Origin: Gammaproteobacteria bacterium | Lineage (GTDB): Bacteria > Pseudomonadota > Gammaproteobacteria > SZUA-229 | Reading direction: 5' to 3' | Assembly (NCBI GenBank): GCA_021768055.1 | Contig: JAASSE010000045.1 | Location: forward strand, 1-7,259 | Length of the DNA stretch: 7,259 nt | Part shown: positions 1 through 5,657 of the stretch, in pieces | Position numbering within the stretch: the stretch's first letter is position 1 | How the letters are laid out: each line of letters begins with the position of its first letter | Notes under the pieces: model-generated | What the model saw: the letters and a program-made list of their open reading frames with translations, nothing else | What the model was told of the DNA's origin: nothing | Database searches by the model: none | Made by a program: the position numbers and the translations under genes

Positions 1-795
1 GCGCGCTCAGACGATCGGCGCAACAGCAGCATGATTCTGATCGGTGTTGTCATCGCCGGCATGACAGCAATCTATATGCGCCAGGAAAACTACAACTATT
101 ACGGCACATCACCTGTAGACCTCGACTTCGGAATGGTGTGGCTGGGTGTCGTCGTGTGCGGTATTGCCGGTGGTTTGCTCGGCGGCAGCTTCAGCTATGC
201 GTTGGTACAGGGATCAAGAAAGTTGAGGCCGCTGGTTCAGCAGCATTATCTTGTCGTTGCCGGCGTGTGCGGATTAATCATTGCATGGCTTGGCGTGATG
301 AGTGGGGGCCATGCATTCGGTACGGGTTATATTGAAGCAAAGCAGATCGTGTTGTGCACCGGCACGGATACGTGCCCGGTTGAAACCGGTGTGATGTACC
401 CGGTGTACAAGATACTGGCGACAACGGTATCGTACCTGAGCGGTATACCCGGTGGTATCTTTGGCCCCTCACTGGCCGGTGGTGCAGGTCTCGGCAGTGA
501 TCTCGCGCTGCTGTTCCCACCCGAGCTGGCATCGACTATCGTGATCCTGGGAATCGTTGGCTACTTTTCCGGTGTTGTGCAAACACCGATCACTGCGTTC
601 GTGATCGTGATGGAAATGACTGACAACCAGGACCTTTTGCTGGCGTTGATGGCAACGTCGTTGATTGCAACTGGCGCGTCGAAACTGATATGCAGGAAGT
701 CGGTATACACGGCACTGGCGGAAACGTTTATGACGACGCGTTTGCTTTCACAGAAAGCAAATGTGAGTGACGAAGAAAAGAAAGCGTCCGAATAA
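1..795 (+). CDS. ClC-family chloride channel/transporter, C-terminal part (5'-partial)
   Basis: The frame is open from the first base (ten codons precede the ATG at 31), so the gene starts upstream and 264 residues are visible. It is an integral membrane protein of the voltage-gated chloride channel/H+-Cl- exchanger family. The hallmark helix-N motif GGIFGPSLAGGAG is at codons 451-489 (fragment residues 151-163). GVVQTPITAFVIVMEMT follows, as expected for helices O-P/Q. The tyrosine at 706-708 (KSVYTAL) aligns by position with the conserved ion-coordinating Tyr of helix R in E. coli ClcA. The tail is short and charged, with no CBS domains. The GSGIP and GREGP motifs, including the gating glutamate, would lie upstream of the window, so channel versus exchanger cannot be decided. 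A loop with two cysteines (355-375) precedes helix M. The gene is convergent with the Smr-domain gene, and the 41-nt gap shows no hairpin terminator. Confidence 0.93.
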   Translation, partial: ARSDDRRNSSMILIGVVIAGMTAIYMRQENYNYYGTSPVDLDFGMVWLGVVVCGIAGGLLGGSFSYALVQGSRKLRPLVQQHYLVVAGVCGLIIAWLGVMSGGHAFGTGYIEAKQIVLCTGTDTCPVETGVMYPVYKILATTVSYLSGIPGGIFGPSLAGGAGLGSDLALLFPPELASTIVILGIVGYFSGVVQTPITAFVIVMEMTDNQDLLLALMATSLIATGASKLICRKSVYTALAETFMTTRLLSQKANVSDEEKKASE

Positions 796-836
796 GCAAA
801 GACGTTTTTCCTCGGTCCTCGTTGCTCGTCCCTTGT

Positions 837-1370
837 TTATGTTTTACGCAGCAAAACATAAACAGCCCCAGTACCACCATCCTTCGGTTGTGCACTACTG
901 AATGCCAGTACTTCGTGGGCCTGCTGCAACCAGCGATTGACCAACGGCTTGATCACCGGCTTTTGCTGGGAACGGTATCCCTTGCCGTGAATAATCATCA
1001 CGTGTCGATAACCATTACGCTGGCAGTCATCAAGAAATTCAGCGAGTTCACGGCTAGCCTGATGCACCGTGTGGCCGTGCAGGTCGAGTACGCTTTCAAC
1101 AGGCAGCTTGCCGGTACGCATTTTTTTCAGCATTGATTTTTGTGCGCCGCCTGCGCGCTCGAAGTAGAGCTGGTCCGGGCAATGCTCTTCGTACATGCCT
1201 TCGCTGAAACGGCCCTCGAACACCGTGTCATCCTGCTGCGTACGGGGTTTGTGAAATTTTTTCGGTTGCGGTGTGTGGCTGACCTTGTTGTCCGGCTTCA
1301 GGGGGGTGACATCTTTCATCATCTGCCGAAACAGACTGCTGTCATCATTGTTGTCCGTTTCGTCGTTCAT
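837..1370 (-). CDS. smrA: Smr-domain protein (SmrA/YdaL type)
   Basis: About 177 residues, close to the roughly 185 of E. coli SmrA/YdaL. The N-terminal third is hydrophilic, beginning with an SLFRQMMKDVTPLKP segment like the SmrA start. The C-terminal half is a Smr domain: LDLHG at residues 95-99, IIHGKG at 126-131 and GGTGAVYVLLRK at 165-176. Smr domains are nucleic-acid nucleases; SmrA has been described as a DNA endonuclease, while the related SmrB cleaves mRNA at collided ribosomes. The LDLHG motif is intact here. Which substrate this protein has cannot be told from sequence. Start choice: an in-frame GTG lies two codons upstream (1374-1376), and neither start has a clear Shine-Dalgarno; ATG was preferred. 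It is transcribed divergently from surE, with 53 nt between starts. The smrA name rests on remembered similarity, not on an alignment. Confidence 0.88.
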   Translation of the reverse strand: MNDETDNNDDSSLFRQMMKDVTPLKPDNKVSHTPQPKKFHKPRTQQDDTVFEGRFSEGMYEEHCPDQLYFERAGGAQKSMLKKMRTGKLPVESVLDLHGHTVHQASRELAEFLDDCQRNGYRHVMIIHGKGYRSQQKPVIKPLVNRWLQQAHEVLAFSSAQPKDGGTGAVYVLLRKT

Positions 1371-1423
1371 GTGCACGGTTGCGGTAAGATAGCCGGAGTT
1401 AGAGGAGATAGTGTTAGTTTAAC

Positions 1424-2173
1424 GTGCGAATATTGTTGAGCAATGATGACGGTTACCGGGCGCCGGGGCTGGAAGCGATGGCCAGTGCCCTTGCGCAAAC
1501 CGATAGCGTGACCGTGGTCGCGCCGGATCGCGACCGCAGCGGTTCCAGTAATTCACTCACACTCGAACGGCCGTTGCGCGCCCACATTGCTGCCAATGGT
1601 TTTTATTATGTCGACGGCACCCCCACTGATTGCGTGCATCTCGCCATTACCGGGCTGCTCGAGCAGGAGCCGGACATGGTGATTTCCGGTATCAACGCGG
1701 GCGCGAACATGGGCGATGACGTGCTCTATTCCGGCACCGTGGCCGCGGCCACGGAAGGACGCTTCCTGGGACTGCCTTCGATAGCCGTATCGATGACATC
1801 GTATGATCCCCGCCATTTCGACACCGGTGCCAGGGCGCTGGTCACTGTCATCGACCGCCTGCGCAAGGAGCCGCTGCAAAGCACCAGTATTCTCAATATC
1901 AATGTACCCGATTTGCCGTGGAACGAGATCAGGGGATTCAAGATCACCCGCCTGGGCAACCGGCATAAATCCGAAGGCGTGATCAAGCAGACCGACCCGC
2001 GCGGCGACCCGATGTACTGGGTAGGACCGCCGGGCGCGGCACAGGATGCCGGTGAAGGCACGGACTTTCATGCGGTCGAGAACAATTTTATTTCGATTAC
2101 ACCTTTGCAAATTGATTTGACCCGCTATGATAGCCTTCAATATCTAGAGCAATGGCTACATAACCAGTCTTGA
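1424..2173 (+). CDS. surE: 5'/3'-nucleotidase SurE
   Basis: 249 residues, full length for SurE (E. coli about 253). SurE is a metal-dependent phosphatase that removes phosphate from nucleoside monophosphates (and polyphosphate in E. coli), and is a cytoplasmic stationary-phase survival protein. The N-terminus [11 protein letters not shown] carries the metal ligands Asp8 and Asp9. Ser39 sits in [10 protein letters not shown], and the asparagine ligand is in SGINAGAN (88-95). The conserved [10 protein letters not shown] (65-74) and [12 protein letters not shown] (101-112) are also present. The start is GTG; a TAG lies in frame three codons upstream (1415-1417) and no ATG is available. A strong AGGAG lies at 1403-1407, but 16 nt from the start, much farther than usual. 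This is the first gene of the surE-pcm-yqaA-nlpD cluster. No convincing -35/-10 pair was found in the 53-nt gap upstream. Confidence 0.97.
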   Translation: MRILLSNDDGYRAPGLEAMASALAQTDSVTVVAPDRDRSGSSNSLTLERPLRAHIAANGFYYVDGTPTDCVHLAITGLLEQEPDMVISGINAGANMGDDVLYSGTVAAATEGRFLGLPSIAVSMTSYDPRHFDTGARALVTVIDRLRKEPLQSTSILNINVPDLPWNEIRGFKITRLGNRHKSEGVIKQTDPRGDPMYWVGPPGAAQDAGEGTDFHAVENNFISITPLQIDLTRYDSLQYLEQWLHNQS

Positions 2174-2195
2174 ATCACACCGCAGTTACAGCAGT

Positions 2196-2861
2196 ATGAA
2201 TAACCAGATCCAGGGTATCGGTATGACGTCGCAGCGCACGCGCGACCGGCTGGTCGAGCGCCTGCGCAATAAAGGTATCCAGAACGAGCGCGTGCTCGAA
2301 GTGATCCGCACCACGCCGCGACACGTGTTTATCGATGAGGCGCTGGCGCATCGCGCCTATGAAGACACTGCACTGCCGATTGGGCAGGGCCAGACGATTT
2401 CCCAGCCCTACATCGTCGCGCGCATGACCGAGGTTCTGCTCGAGAACGGTGTGCCCGATACGGTGCTGGAAGTCGGTACCGGTTCAGGTTACCAGGCGGC
2501 CATCCTGGCCCGGCTGGTGCCCAAGGTTTACACGGTGGAGCGCATCAACGCCTTGCTGCTGAAAGCACGTGAATGTCACCGCGCGCTCAAGCTGATGAAT
2601 GTGTTCAGCAAACACAGCGACGGTTCCTGGGGCTGGCCGGAAAAAGCGCCGTATGCAGCGATCATGGTGACGGCCGCGCCGGAACAAATTCCGCAATCCT
2701 TACTCGAACAACTGAGCATCGGCGGCCGCATGGTGATCCCCGTGGGTACGACCTCGGGCGTGCAGATGCTGAAATTAATTACACGCACTGTGGCCGGGTT
2801 CGAAGAGCAGACCCTGGATGCAGTCAGGTTTGTTCCATTGCTCGACGGGTCTGTTCGTTAA
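2196..2861 (+). CDS. pcm: Protein-L-isoaspartate O-methyltransferase
   Basis: 221 residues. Pcm transfers a methyl group from S-adenosylmethionine to L-isoaspartyl residues in aged proteins, starting their repair. Motifs in order: [14 protein letters not shown] (59-72), holding the conserved TISQP substrate-site segment; SAM motif [12 protein letters not shown] (90-100); VERI (114-117), where the acidic residue binds the ribose; [10 protein letters not shown] (157-166); and the C-terminal RFVPLLDG (211-218). Start choice: an in-frame ATG at 2223 has a better Shine-Dalgarno (AGGG at 2212-2215). However, the residues just before it (GIG-MTSQR) match an N-terminal extension remembered from xanthomonad Pcm, so the longer form was kept. 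Without the extension the protein would be 212 residues. It follows surE by 22 nt and overlaps yqaA by one base (TAATG). Confidence 0.97.
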   Translation: MNNQIQGIGMTSQRTRDRLVERLRNKGIQNERVLEVIRTTPRHVFIDEALAHRAYEDTALPIGQGQTISQPYIVARMTEVLLENGVPDTVLEVGTGSGYQAAILARLVPKVYTVERINALLLKARECHRALKLMNVFSKHSDGSWGWPEKAPYAAIMVTAAPEQIPQSLLEQLSIGGRMVIPVGTTSGVQMLKLITRTVAGFEEQTLDAVRFVPLLDGSVR

Positions 2862-3436
2862 TGCTGTTCAGAGGACTTTATGGATGGTGCATGCGCTGCG
2901 CAGCACATAAACATGCAGAGCGTTATCTCGCTGGCGTGAGTATTATCGAATCGATTTTCTTTCCGGTACCCACGGCGCTGATGGTCGCACCGATGGCGGT
3001 GGCAAGGCCGGAGAGGGCGGTGCAGATTGCACTGATAGCCACGGTGACTTCCGTGCTCGGCGGCCTGTTCGGTTATGCTTTGGGCTACTACGCGATTGCC
3101 GCGATCGAGCCGCTGCTGCAGTCAGCTGGCTATTGGGACAAGTACATGACAGCGCATGCCTGGTTCCTCGAGTGGGGCTTCTGGGCCGTGGTCGTTGCCG
3201 GCTTCTCGCCGATCCCATTCAAGCTGTTCACGATTTCCGCCGGTGCGCTGTCGATGGCGATACTGCCGTTTCTATTGGCGGCGCTTGTCGGTCGGGCCGG
3301 GCATTTCTTTGTGGTGTCCTTGTCGATGGCATGGGCCGGACCCAAACTGGAGCCGGTGGTGCGCAAGTACATCGAGTGGGTGGGATGGGTGACCGTCATC
3401 ATCCTGGTTGCCTACATCGTTTACGAATCGGTCTAA
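2861..3436 (+). CDS. yqaA: YqaA-family DedA/VTT-like inner-membrane protein
   Basis: 191 residues, mostly hydrophobic, with four to five probable membrane segments (roughly 22-47, 53-82, 104-130, 132-158 and 172-188). The family is a short relative of DedA (SNARE-associated/VTT) proteins, which are thought to act in lipid or proton-dependent membrane processes; YqaA itself has no firmly established role. Family-like features are GluIle...FFPVP (Glu30, Pro35, Pro37) in the first re-entrant region, a glycine-rich GGLFGYALGY (67-76) and AGFSPIPFK (113-121), matching the DedA-type re-entrant loop, then LVGRAGHFF (142-150). The frame is open well upstream, but residues before 2861 only read through pcm out of frame. 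The ATG overlaps the pcm stop as TAATG, implying translational coupling, and the homologous N-terminus begins there. nlpD starts 2 nt after its stop. Confidence 0.92.
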   Translation: MLFRGLYGWCMRCAAHKHAERYLAGVSIIESIFFPVPTALMVAPMAVARPERAVQIALIATVTSVLGGLFGYALGYYAIAAIEPLLQSAGYWDKYMTAHAWFLEWGFWAVVVAGFSPIPFKLFTISAGALSMAILPFLLAALVGRAGHFFVVSLSMAWAGPKLEPVVRKYIEWVGWVTVIILVAYIVYESV

Positions 3437-3438
3437 CC

Positions 3439-3912
3439 ATGACCATGCGTGTACTGGTTAGCGGCGTATGCATCCTGTTAATTAGCGCCTGTTCGTCCAG
3501 GCTCTCCAACTGGGATCCGGATGATTACACCGTGGCCTCGGGCGATACCATTTATTCCATTGCGTGGAAATATGAACTCGACCCGTTTGAACTGGCGCGC
3601 TGGAACAATATCTCCAAACCCTACATTATTCGCACGGGTCAGCGCCTGCATATGGCGCCGACAGCGGAAAGCAAAAAAGCCGCAGCGGTTGCTTATGCCA
3701 CGCCGACGCCACGCAAGGGAAGCATAACGGTCAGGAAAGGCGACACGCTCTACAGCCTGGCACGCCAGCATGACATGGAAGCCAAGCACCTGGCGGCGAT
3801 TAATGGTTTGAAGCCGCCGTACACCATTCAGCCAGGCCAGACGCTGCAGCTCTCAGGCACAGCAGCAACCACCACCACGAAAAAAACCACAGCCCCGTCG
3901 CAGGACGCGTGA
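3439..3912 (+). CDS. nlpD: NlpD N-terminal half: lipoprotein with two LysM domains (ends at in-frame TGA)
   Basis: 157 residues before a TGA. The N-terminus is a lipoprotein signal: Met-Arg then a short hydrophobic stretch ending LLISAC, a good lipobox with Cys18 as the lipidated residue. Two LysM peptidoglycan-binding repeats follow: one at about 29-73 (YTVASGDTIYSIAWKYELD...IIRTGQRL) and one at about 96-138 (ITVRKGDTLYSLARQHDM...TIQPGQTLQL). A Thr/Lys linker comes next. In NlpD this linker leads into a LytM domain; here it meets a stop at 3910-3912, and the LytM domain continues in the same frame just beyond. NlpD is an outer-membrane lipoprotein that activates the amidase AmiC during daughter-cell separation. 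E. coli NlpD has a single LysM, so two is a variation. The start (ATG 3439, or ATG 3445) is 2 nt after yqaA. Codons upstream of 3439 overlap yqaA out of frame and are not part of the gene. Confidence 0.85.
   Translation: MTMRVLVSGVCILLISACSSRLSNWDPDDYTVASGDTIYSIAWKYELDPFELARWNNISKPYIIRTGQRLHMAPTAESKKAAAVAYATPTPRKGSITVRKGDTLYSLARQHDMEAKHLAAINGLKPPYTIQPGQTLQLSGTAATTTTKKTTAPSQDA
3910..3912 (+). other. In-frame TGA interrupting nlpD
   Basis: Reading through this codon gives ...SQDA-stop-PYDDRKIVWQWPVQGK..., a typical NlpD linker-to-LytM junction, with no frame change. The composite gene would be 3439-4299, about 286 codons including the TGA. The next base is C, giving TGAC, a weak termination context in E. 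coli and the one found at the prfB recoding site. A single substitution or an assembly error is the simplest explanation. Confidence 0.85.
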
Positions 3913-3933
3913 CCGTATGATGACAGGAAGATC

Positions 3934-4299
3934 GTGTGGCAATGGCCGGTGCAGGGCAAGGTGATTTCGACGTTCAAACGCAATACTGTCGACAGAAAGG
4001 GAATCAAGATCGCAGCAAAGGAAGGCAACAGCGTGAAAGCGGCTGCGGCAGGCAAGGTTGTCTACAGTGGCAACGGCCTGATCAGTTACGGCAACCTGGT
4101 CATCATCAAGCATAACCGCACTTACCTCAGCGCCTATGCCCACAACCGAAAATTGCTGGTCAAGGAAGGCCAGATGATCAAGAGCGGCCAGAAGATAGCG
4201 GTACTTGGCAAGACTGGAACCGAATCACCGCGTCTTTATTTCGAAATCAGGAAGAACGGCAAGCCTGTTAACCCGATTAAATACCTGCCCCGTAGTTAG
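3934..4299 (+). CDS. nlpD: NlpD C-terminal half: degenerate LytM/M23 domain
   Basis: This is the LytM domain of the split nlpD, in the same frame as the LysM half. If translated separately it would start at GTG 3934, with AGGA at 3925-3928 five bases upstream, giving 121 residues without a signal peptide. Such a product would stay in the cytoplasm, where NlpD has no known job. Conserved NlpD sequence is clear: WQWPVQGKVISTF, GLISYGNLVIIKHN, YLSAYAHN, LLVKEGQ and the end GKPVNPIKYLPRS. NlpD LytM domains are non-catalytic amidase activators. E. coli NlpD keeps GID and LHFE, remnants of the zinc site; here they read GIK (Asp to Lys) and LYFE (His to Tyr), so even these ligands are gone. It may be reached by stop readthrough, by reinitiation, or be the tail of a pseudogene. 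The TAG at 4297-4299 ends the cluster before the rpoS leader. Confidence 0.8.
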   Translation: MWQWPVQGKVISTFKRNTVDRKGIKIAAKEGNSVKAAAAGKVVYSGNGLISYGNLVIIKHNRTYLSAYAHNRKLLVKEGQMIKSGQKIAVLGKTGTESPRLYFEIRKNGKPVNPIKYLPRS

Positions 4300-4310
4300 T
4301 CAACCCTGTT

Positions 4311-4334
4311 TAAACCACAAGATGATGTGGTTTA
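4311..4334 (+). repeat. Perfect 9-bp inverted repeat after nlpD
   Basis: TAAACCACA (4311-4319) and TGTGGTTTA (4326-4334) are perfect inverted copies around a 6-nt loop, starting 11 nt after the nlpD stop. No T-run follows on either strand, so it is not a canonical intrinsic terminator. It could be an mRNA 3'-end stabilising hairpin, an attenuator or a dimeric-regulator operator. Only the symmetry is certain. Confidence 0.6.
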
Positions 4335-4366
4335 GGGCCTCAACCTAAAAAAAATGTAAATATATG

Positions 4367-4407
4367 AAAAAAAATGCTTGATTGCTAAAGATATTTAATG
4401 CTATAAG
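4367..4407 (+). promoter_or_regulatory. Candidate sigma-70 promoter with A-tract upstream element for rpoS
   Basis: TTGATT (4378-4383) and TATAAG (4402-4407) are separated by 18 bp and resemble -35 and -10 boxes. An A8 run (4367-4374) lies directly upstream of the -35, and a second A8 (4347-4354) lies exactly 20 bp before it, about two helical turns, as in UP elements or bent DNA. Transcription would start near 4413-4415, giving an rpoS leader of about 135 nt. In E. coli the main rpoS promoter lies inside nlpD; here it would be intergenic. AT-rich DNA gives chance matches easily. Confidence 0.45.
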
Positions 4408-4408
4408 T

Positions 4409-4438
4409 TTTTCTAACTTTAGGGAGGGAGTTAGGAAA
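4409..4438 (+). promoter_or_regulatory. Hairpin with AGGGAGGG loop in the rpoS leader
   Basis: Positions 4409-4418 pair with 4429-4438 over ten base pairs (one G-U at 4412/4435). The 10-nt loop is TTAGGGAGGG. A GGA-bearing loop is the typical target of CsrA/RsmA, and four ANGGA motifs occur at 4421-4425, 4425-4429, 4452-4456 and 4461-4465. The loop could equally act as a Shine-Dalgarno-like or ribosome standby site. If transcription starts near 4414, the outer part of the left arm would be missing; transcripts from upstream would contain it all. Confidence 0.45.
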
Positions 4439-4461
4439 TGGCTGTAAGTACATGGAATTAA
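4438..4461 (+). CDS. Possible 7-codon leader ORF before rpoS
   Basis: ATG at 4438 reads MAVSTWN then TAA, with GGAGG (4423-4427) ten bases upstream, better matched to the ribosome than most starts in this window. It ends 88 nt before rpoS. It overlaps another short ORF at 4452-4484 (MELKDIEISV), which lacks a ribosome-binding site. No attenuator-like codon run is present. It may simply be an accident of the GGA-rich hairpin loop. Confidence 0.2.
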   Translation: MAVSTWN

Positions 4462-4506
4462 AGGATATTGAAATAAGCGTTTGAAAAGCGTTTTTTCAGA
4501 CGGCAC

Positions 4507-4527
4507 ATAAATAAAAAAAATAAAAAG
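4507..4527 (+). promoter_or_regulatory. A-rich tract upstream of the rpoS ribosome-binding site (candidate Hfq site)
   Basis: A stretch made only of A and T apart from its last base (17 A, 3 T, final G) lies 11 nt before the rpoS Shine-Dalgarno. The E. coli rpoS leader carries A-rich (ARN-type) elements bound by the distal face of Hfq that assist small-RNA activation. Position and composition here are compatible with the same role. S1-mediated translation enhancement is an equally simple reading. Confidence 0.35.
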
Positions 4528-4549
4528 TGATCCGGGTGAGGGTACAATT

Positions 4550-5596
4550 ATGAGAGAAGCCACATTAGACTCAGGCGAGGATATTGAAGGACTCAGCATC
4601 GTGACAGCGAGTGATCTTGAAGATGACGATCTGGAAATGGACTCCGAAATCGACATCGATAAAGAAGAAGAACAAGAAGAACTTCCCAAGAAAACAGCGA
4701 AATCCAAGTCCAGCAGAAAGACCGGCAACGAGGACATCGATGCCAAGGTCAATCGCAAGGAGCTTGATGCCACTCGGCTGTATCTAAGAGAAATCGAAGG
4801 CTCCCCCCTACTAACCGCAGAAGAAGAAGTTTACTACTCCCGTCTTGCCCTCAAGGGCGACATGGAAGCACGCAAGAAGATGATTGAATGCAATCTTCGT
4901 CTTGTCGTGAAAATTGCACGCCGTTATATGAACCGCGGTCTGGCACTGCTGGACCTGATCGAAGAGGGCAACCTTGGCTTGATCCGTGCGGTCGAGAAAT
5001 TCGATCCAGAAAAAGGTTTCCGTTTCTCTACCTATGCCACATGGTGGATACGCCAGACTATCGAACGTGCGCTGATGAACCAAACCCGCACGATCCGCCT
5101 GCCGATACACGTGATCAAGGAATTGAACGTGTACCTGCGTGCTGCTCGCAAGCTGGAGCAGGAGATGGACCGTGAACCGACCGCGGAAGATATCGCCAAA
5201 ATGGTCAACAAGCCCGTGGCCGGTGTTGAAAAAATGCTGGGTCTGCGTGATCGTGTGACTTCAGTTGACGTACCGGTTGGCAAGGAAAACGACCGCCCGT
5301 TGCTTGAAATCGTTGCCGATGACCGCGTCGATGCACCGCCAGAAATGCTGCAGAATGAAGATGTGATGTCCAACCTCGAGGTGTGGATGGAACAGCTGGA
5401 AGAAAAGCAGCGTGAAGTACTGGTGCGCCGTTTCGGCCTGTACAATCACGAACGTGCGACCCTGGAAGATGTCGGCCGTGAACTGGGTGTGACCCGTGAG
5501 CGTGTACGTCAGATCCAGATGGATGCATTGAAGCACTTGCGCAAAATTCTGGAGAACCAGGGCTTTACCGAGCAGCTCCTGTTCCAGGATGAATAG
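4550..5596 (+). CDS. rpoS: RNA polymerase sigma factor RpoS
   Basis: 348 residues, about 18 longer than E. coli RpoS. This is the general-stress/stationary-phase sigma factor, which directs RNA polymerase core to stress promoters. Region 1.2 starts at [23 protein letters not shown] (73-95). Region 2 includes [16 protein letters not shown] (115-130), [18 protein letters not shown] (135-152) and the melting/-10 segment [18 protein letters not shown] (157-174). VIKELNVY (188-195) contains Lys190, equivalent to E. coli Lys173, which is needed for -10 contact and RssB recognition. Region 4 has [11 protein letters not shown] and the -35 helix [11 protein letters not shown] (313-323). The extra N-terminal length is strongly acidic (about 22-44) and then Lys/Ser-rich (47-58). 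The start ATG has a good Shine-Dalgarno, GAGGG at 4538-4542, 7 nt away. Position after nlpD and the RpoS-type region 1.2 distinguish it from RpoD or RpoH. A strong terminator follows. Confidence 0.96.
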   Translation: MREATLDSGEDIEGLSIVTASDLEDDDLEMDSEIDIDKEEEQEELPKKTAKSKSSRKTGNEDIDAKVNRKELDATRLYLREIEGSPLLTAEEEVYYSRLALKGDMEARKKMIECNLRLVVKIARRYMNRGLALLDLIEEGNLGLIRAVEKFDPEKGFRFSTYATWWIRQTIERALMNQTRTIRLPIHVIKELNVYLRAARKLEQEMDREPTAEDIAKMVNKPVAGVEKMLGLRDRVTSVDVPVGKENDRPLLEIVADDRVDAPPEMLQNEDVMSNLEVWMEQLEEKQREVLVRRFGLYNHERATLEDVGRELGVTRERVRQIQMDALKHLRKILENQGFTEQLLFQDE

Positions 5597-5616
5597 ATTA
5601 TTGTTGCATGTCATTT

Positions 5617-5643
5617 AAGCCGGGCTCAGCCCGGCTTTTTTTT
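5617..5643 (+). terminator. Intrinsic terminator of rpoS
   Basis: AAGCCGGGC (5617-5625) pairs perfectly with GCCCGGCTT (5629-5637) around a 3-nt loop and is followed by eight Ts (5636-5643). It begins 21 nt after the rpoS stop. On the other strand the same stem is followed only by TTAAATG, so it would serve the convergent Mth938-like gene weakly at best. Confidence 0.95.
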
Positions 5644-5657
5644 GGCGAAAATCCGGG

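Noticed and set aside
796..836. Three imperfect 7-nt repeats (CCTCGGT, CCTCGTT, GCTCGTC) between the ClC and Smr genes
   Set aside because: Too short and imperfect to support a repeat element, and they form no hairpin with a T-run, so no terminator is called.
1553..2140. 195-codon minus-strand frame opposite surE
   Set aside because: Shadow of surE; the + strand carries the full set of SurE motifs.
2573..2860. Upstream extension of the yqaA frame into pcm
   Set aside because: These codons only read pcm out of frame; the YqaA family N-terminus begins at the ATG at 2861.
3133..3438. Upstream extension of the nlpD frame into yqaA
   Set aside because: Reads yqaA out of frame; the lipoprotein signal peptide starts at 3439.
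3880..3886. A7 run before the nlpD stop as a programmed frameshift site
   Set aside because: The LysM and LytM halves are already in the same frame, so slippage at this run would remove the LytM domain rather than restore it.
3910..3912. TGA as a sense codon (code reassignment or selenocysteine)
   Set aside because: surE in this window ends normally at TGA (2171-2173), so general reassignment is unlikely. No SECIS-like hairpin was recognised just downstream, and a linker position has no reason to need selenocysteine.
4475..4493. Direct repeat AAGCGTTT, copies 11 nt apart, in the rpoS leader
   Set aside because: Eight bases in A/T-rich DNA can recur by chance, and no known binding site is recognised.
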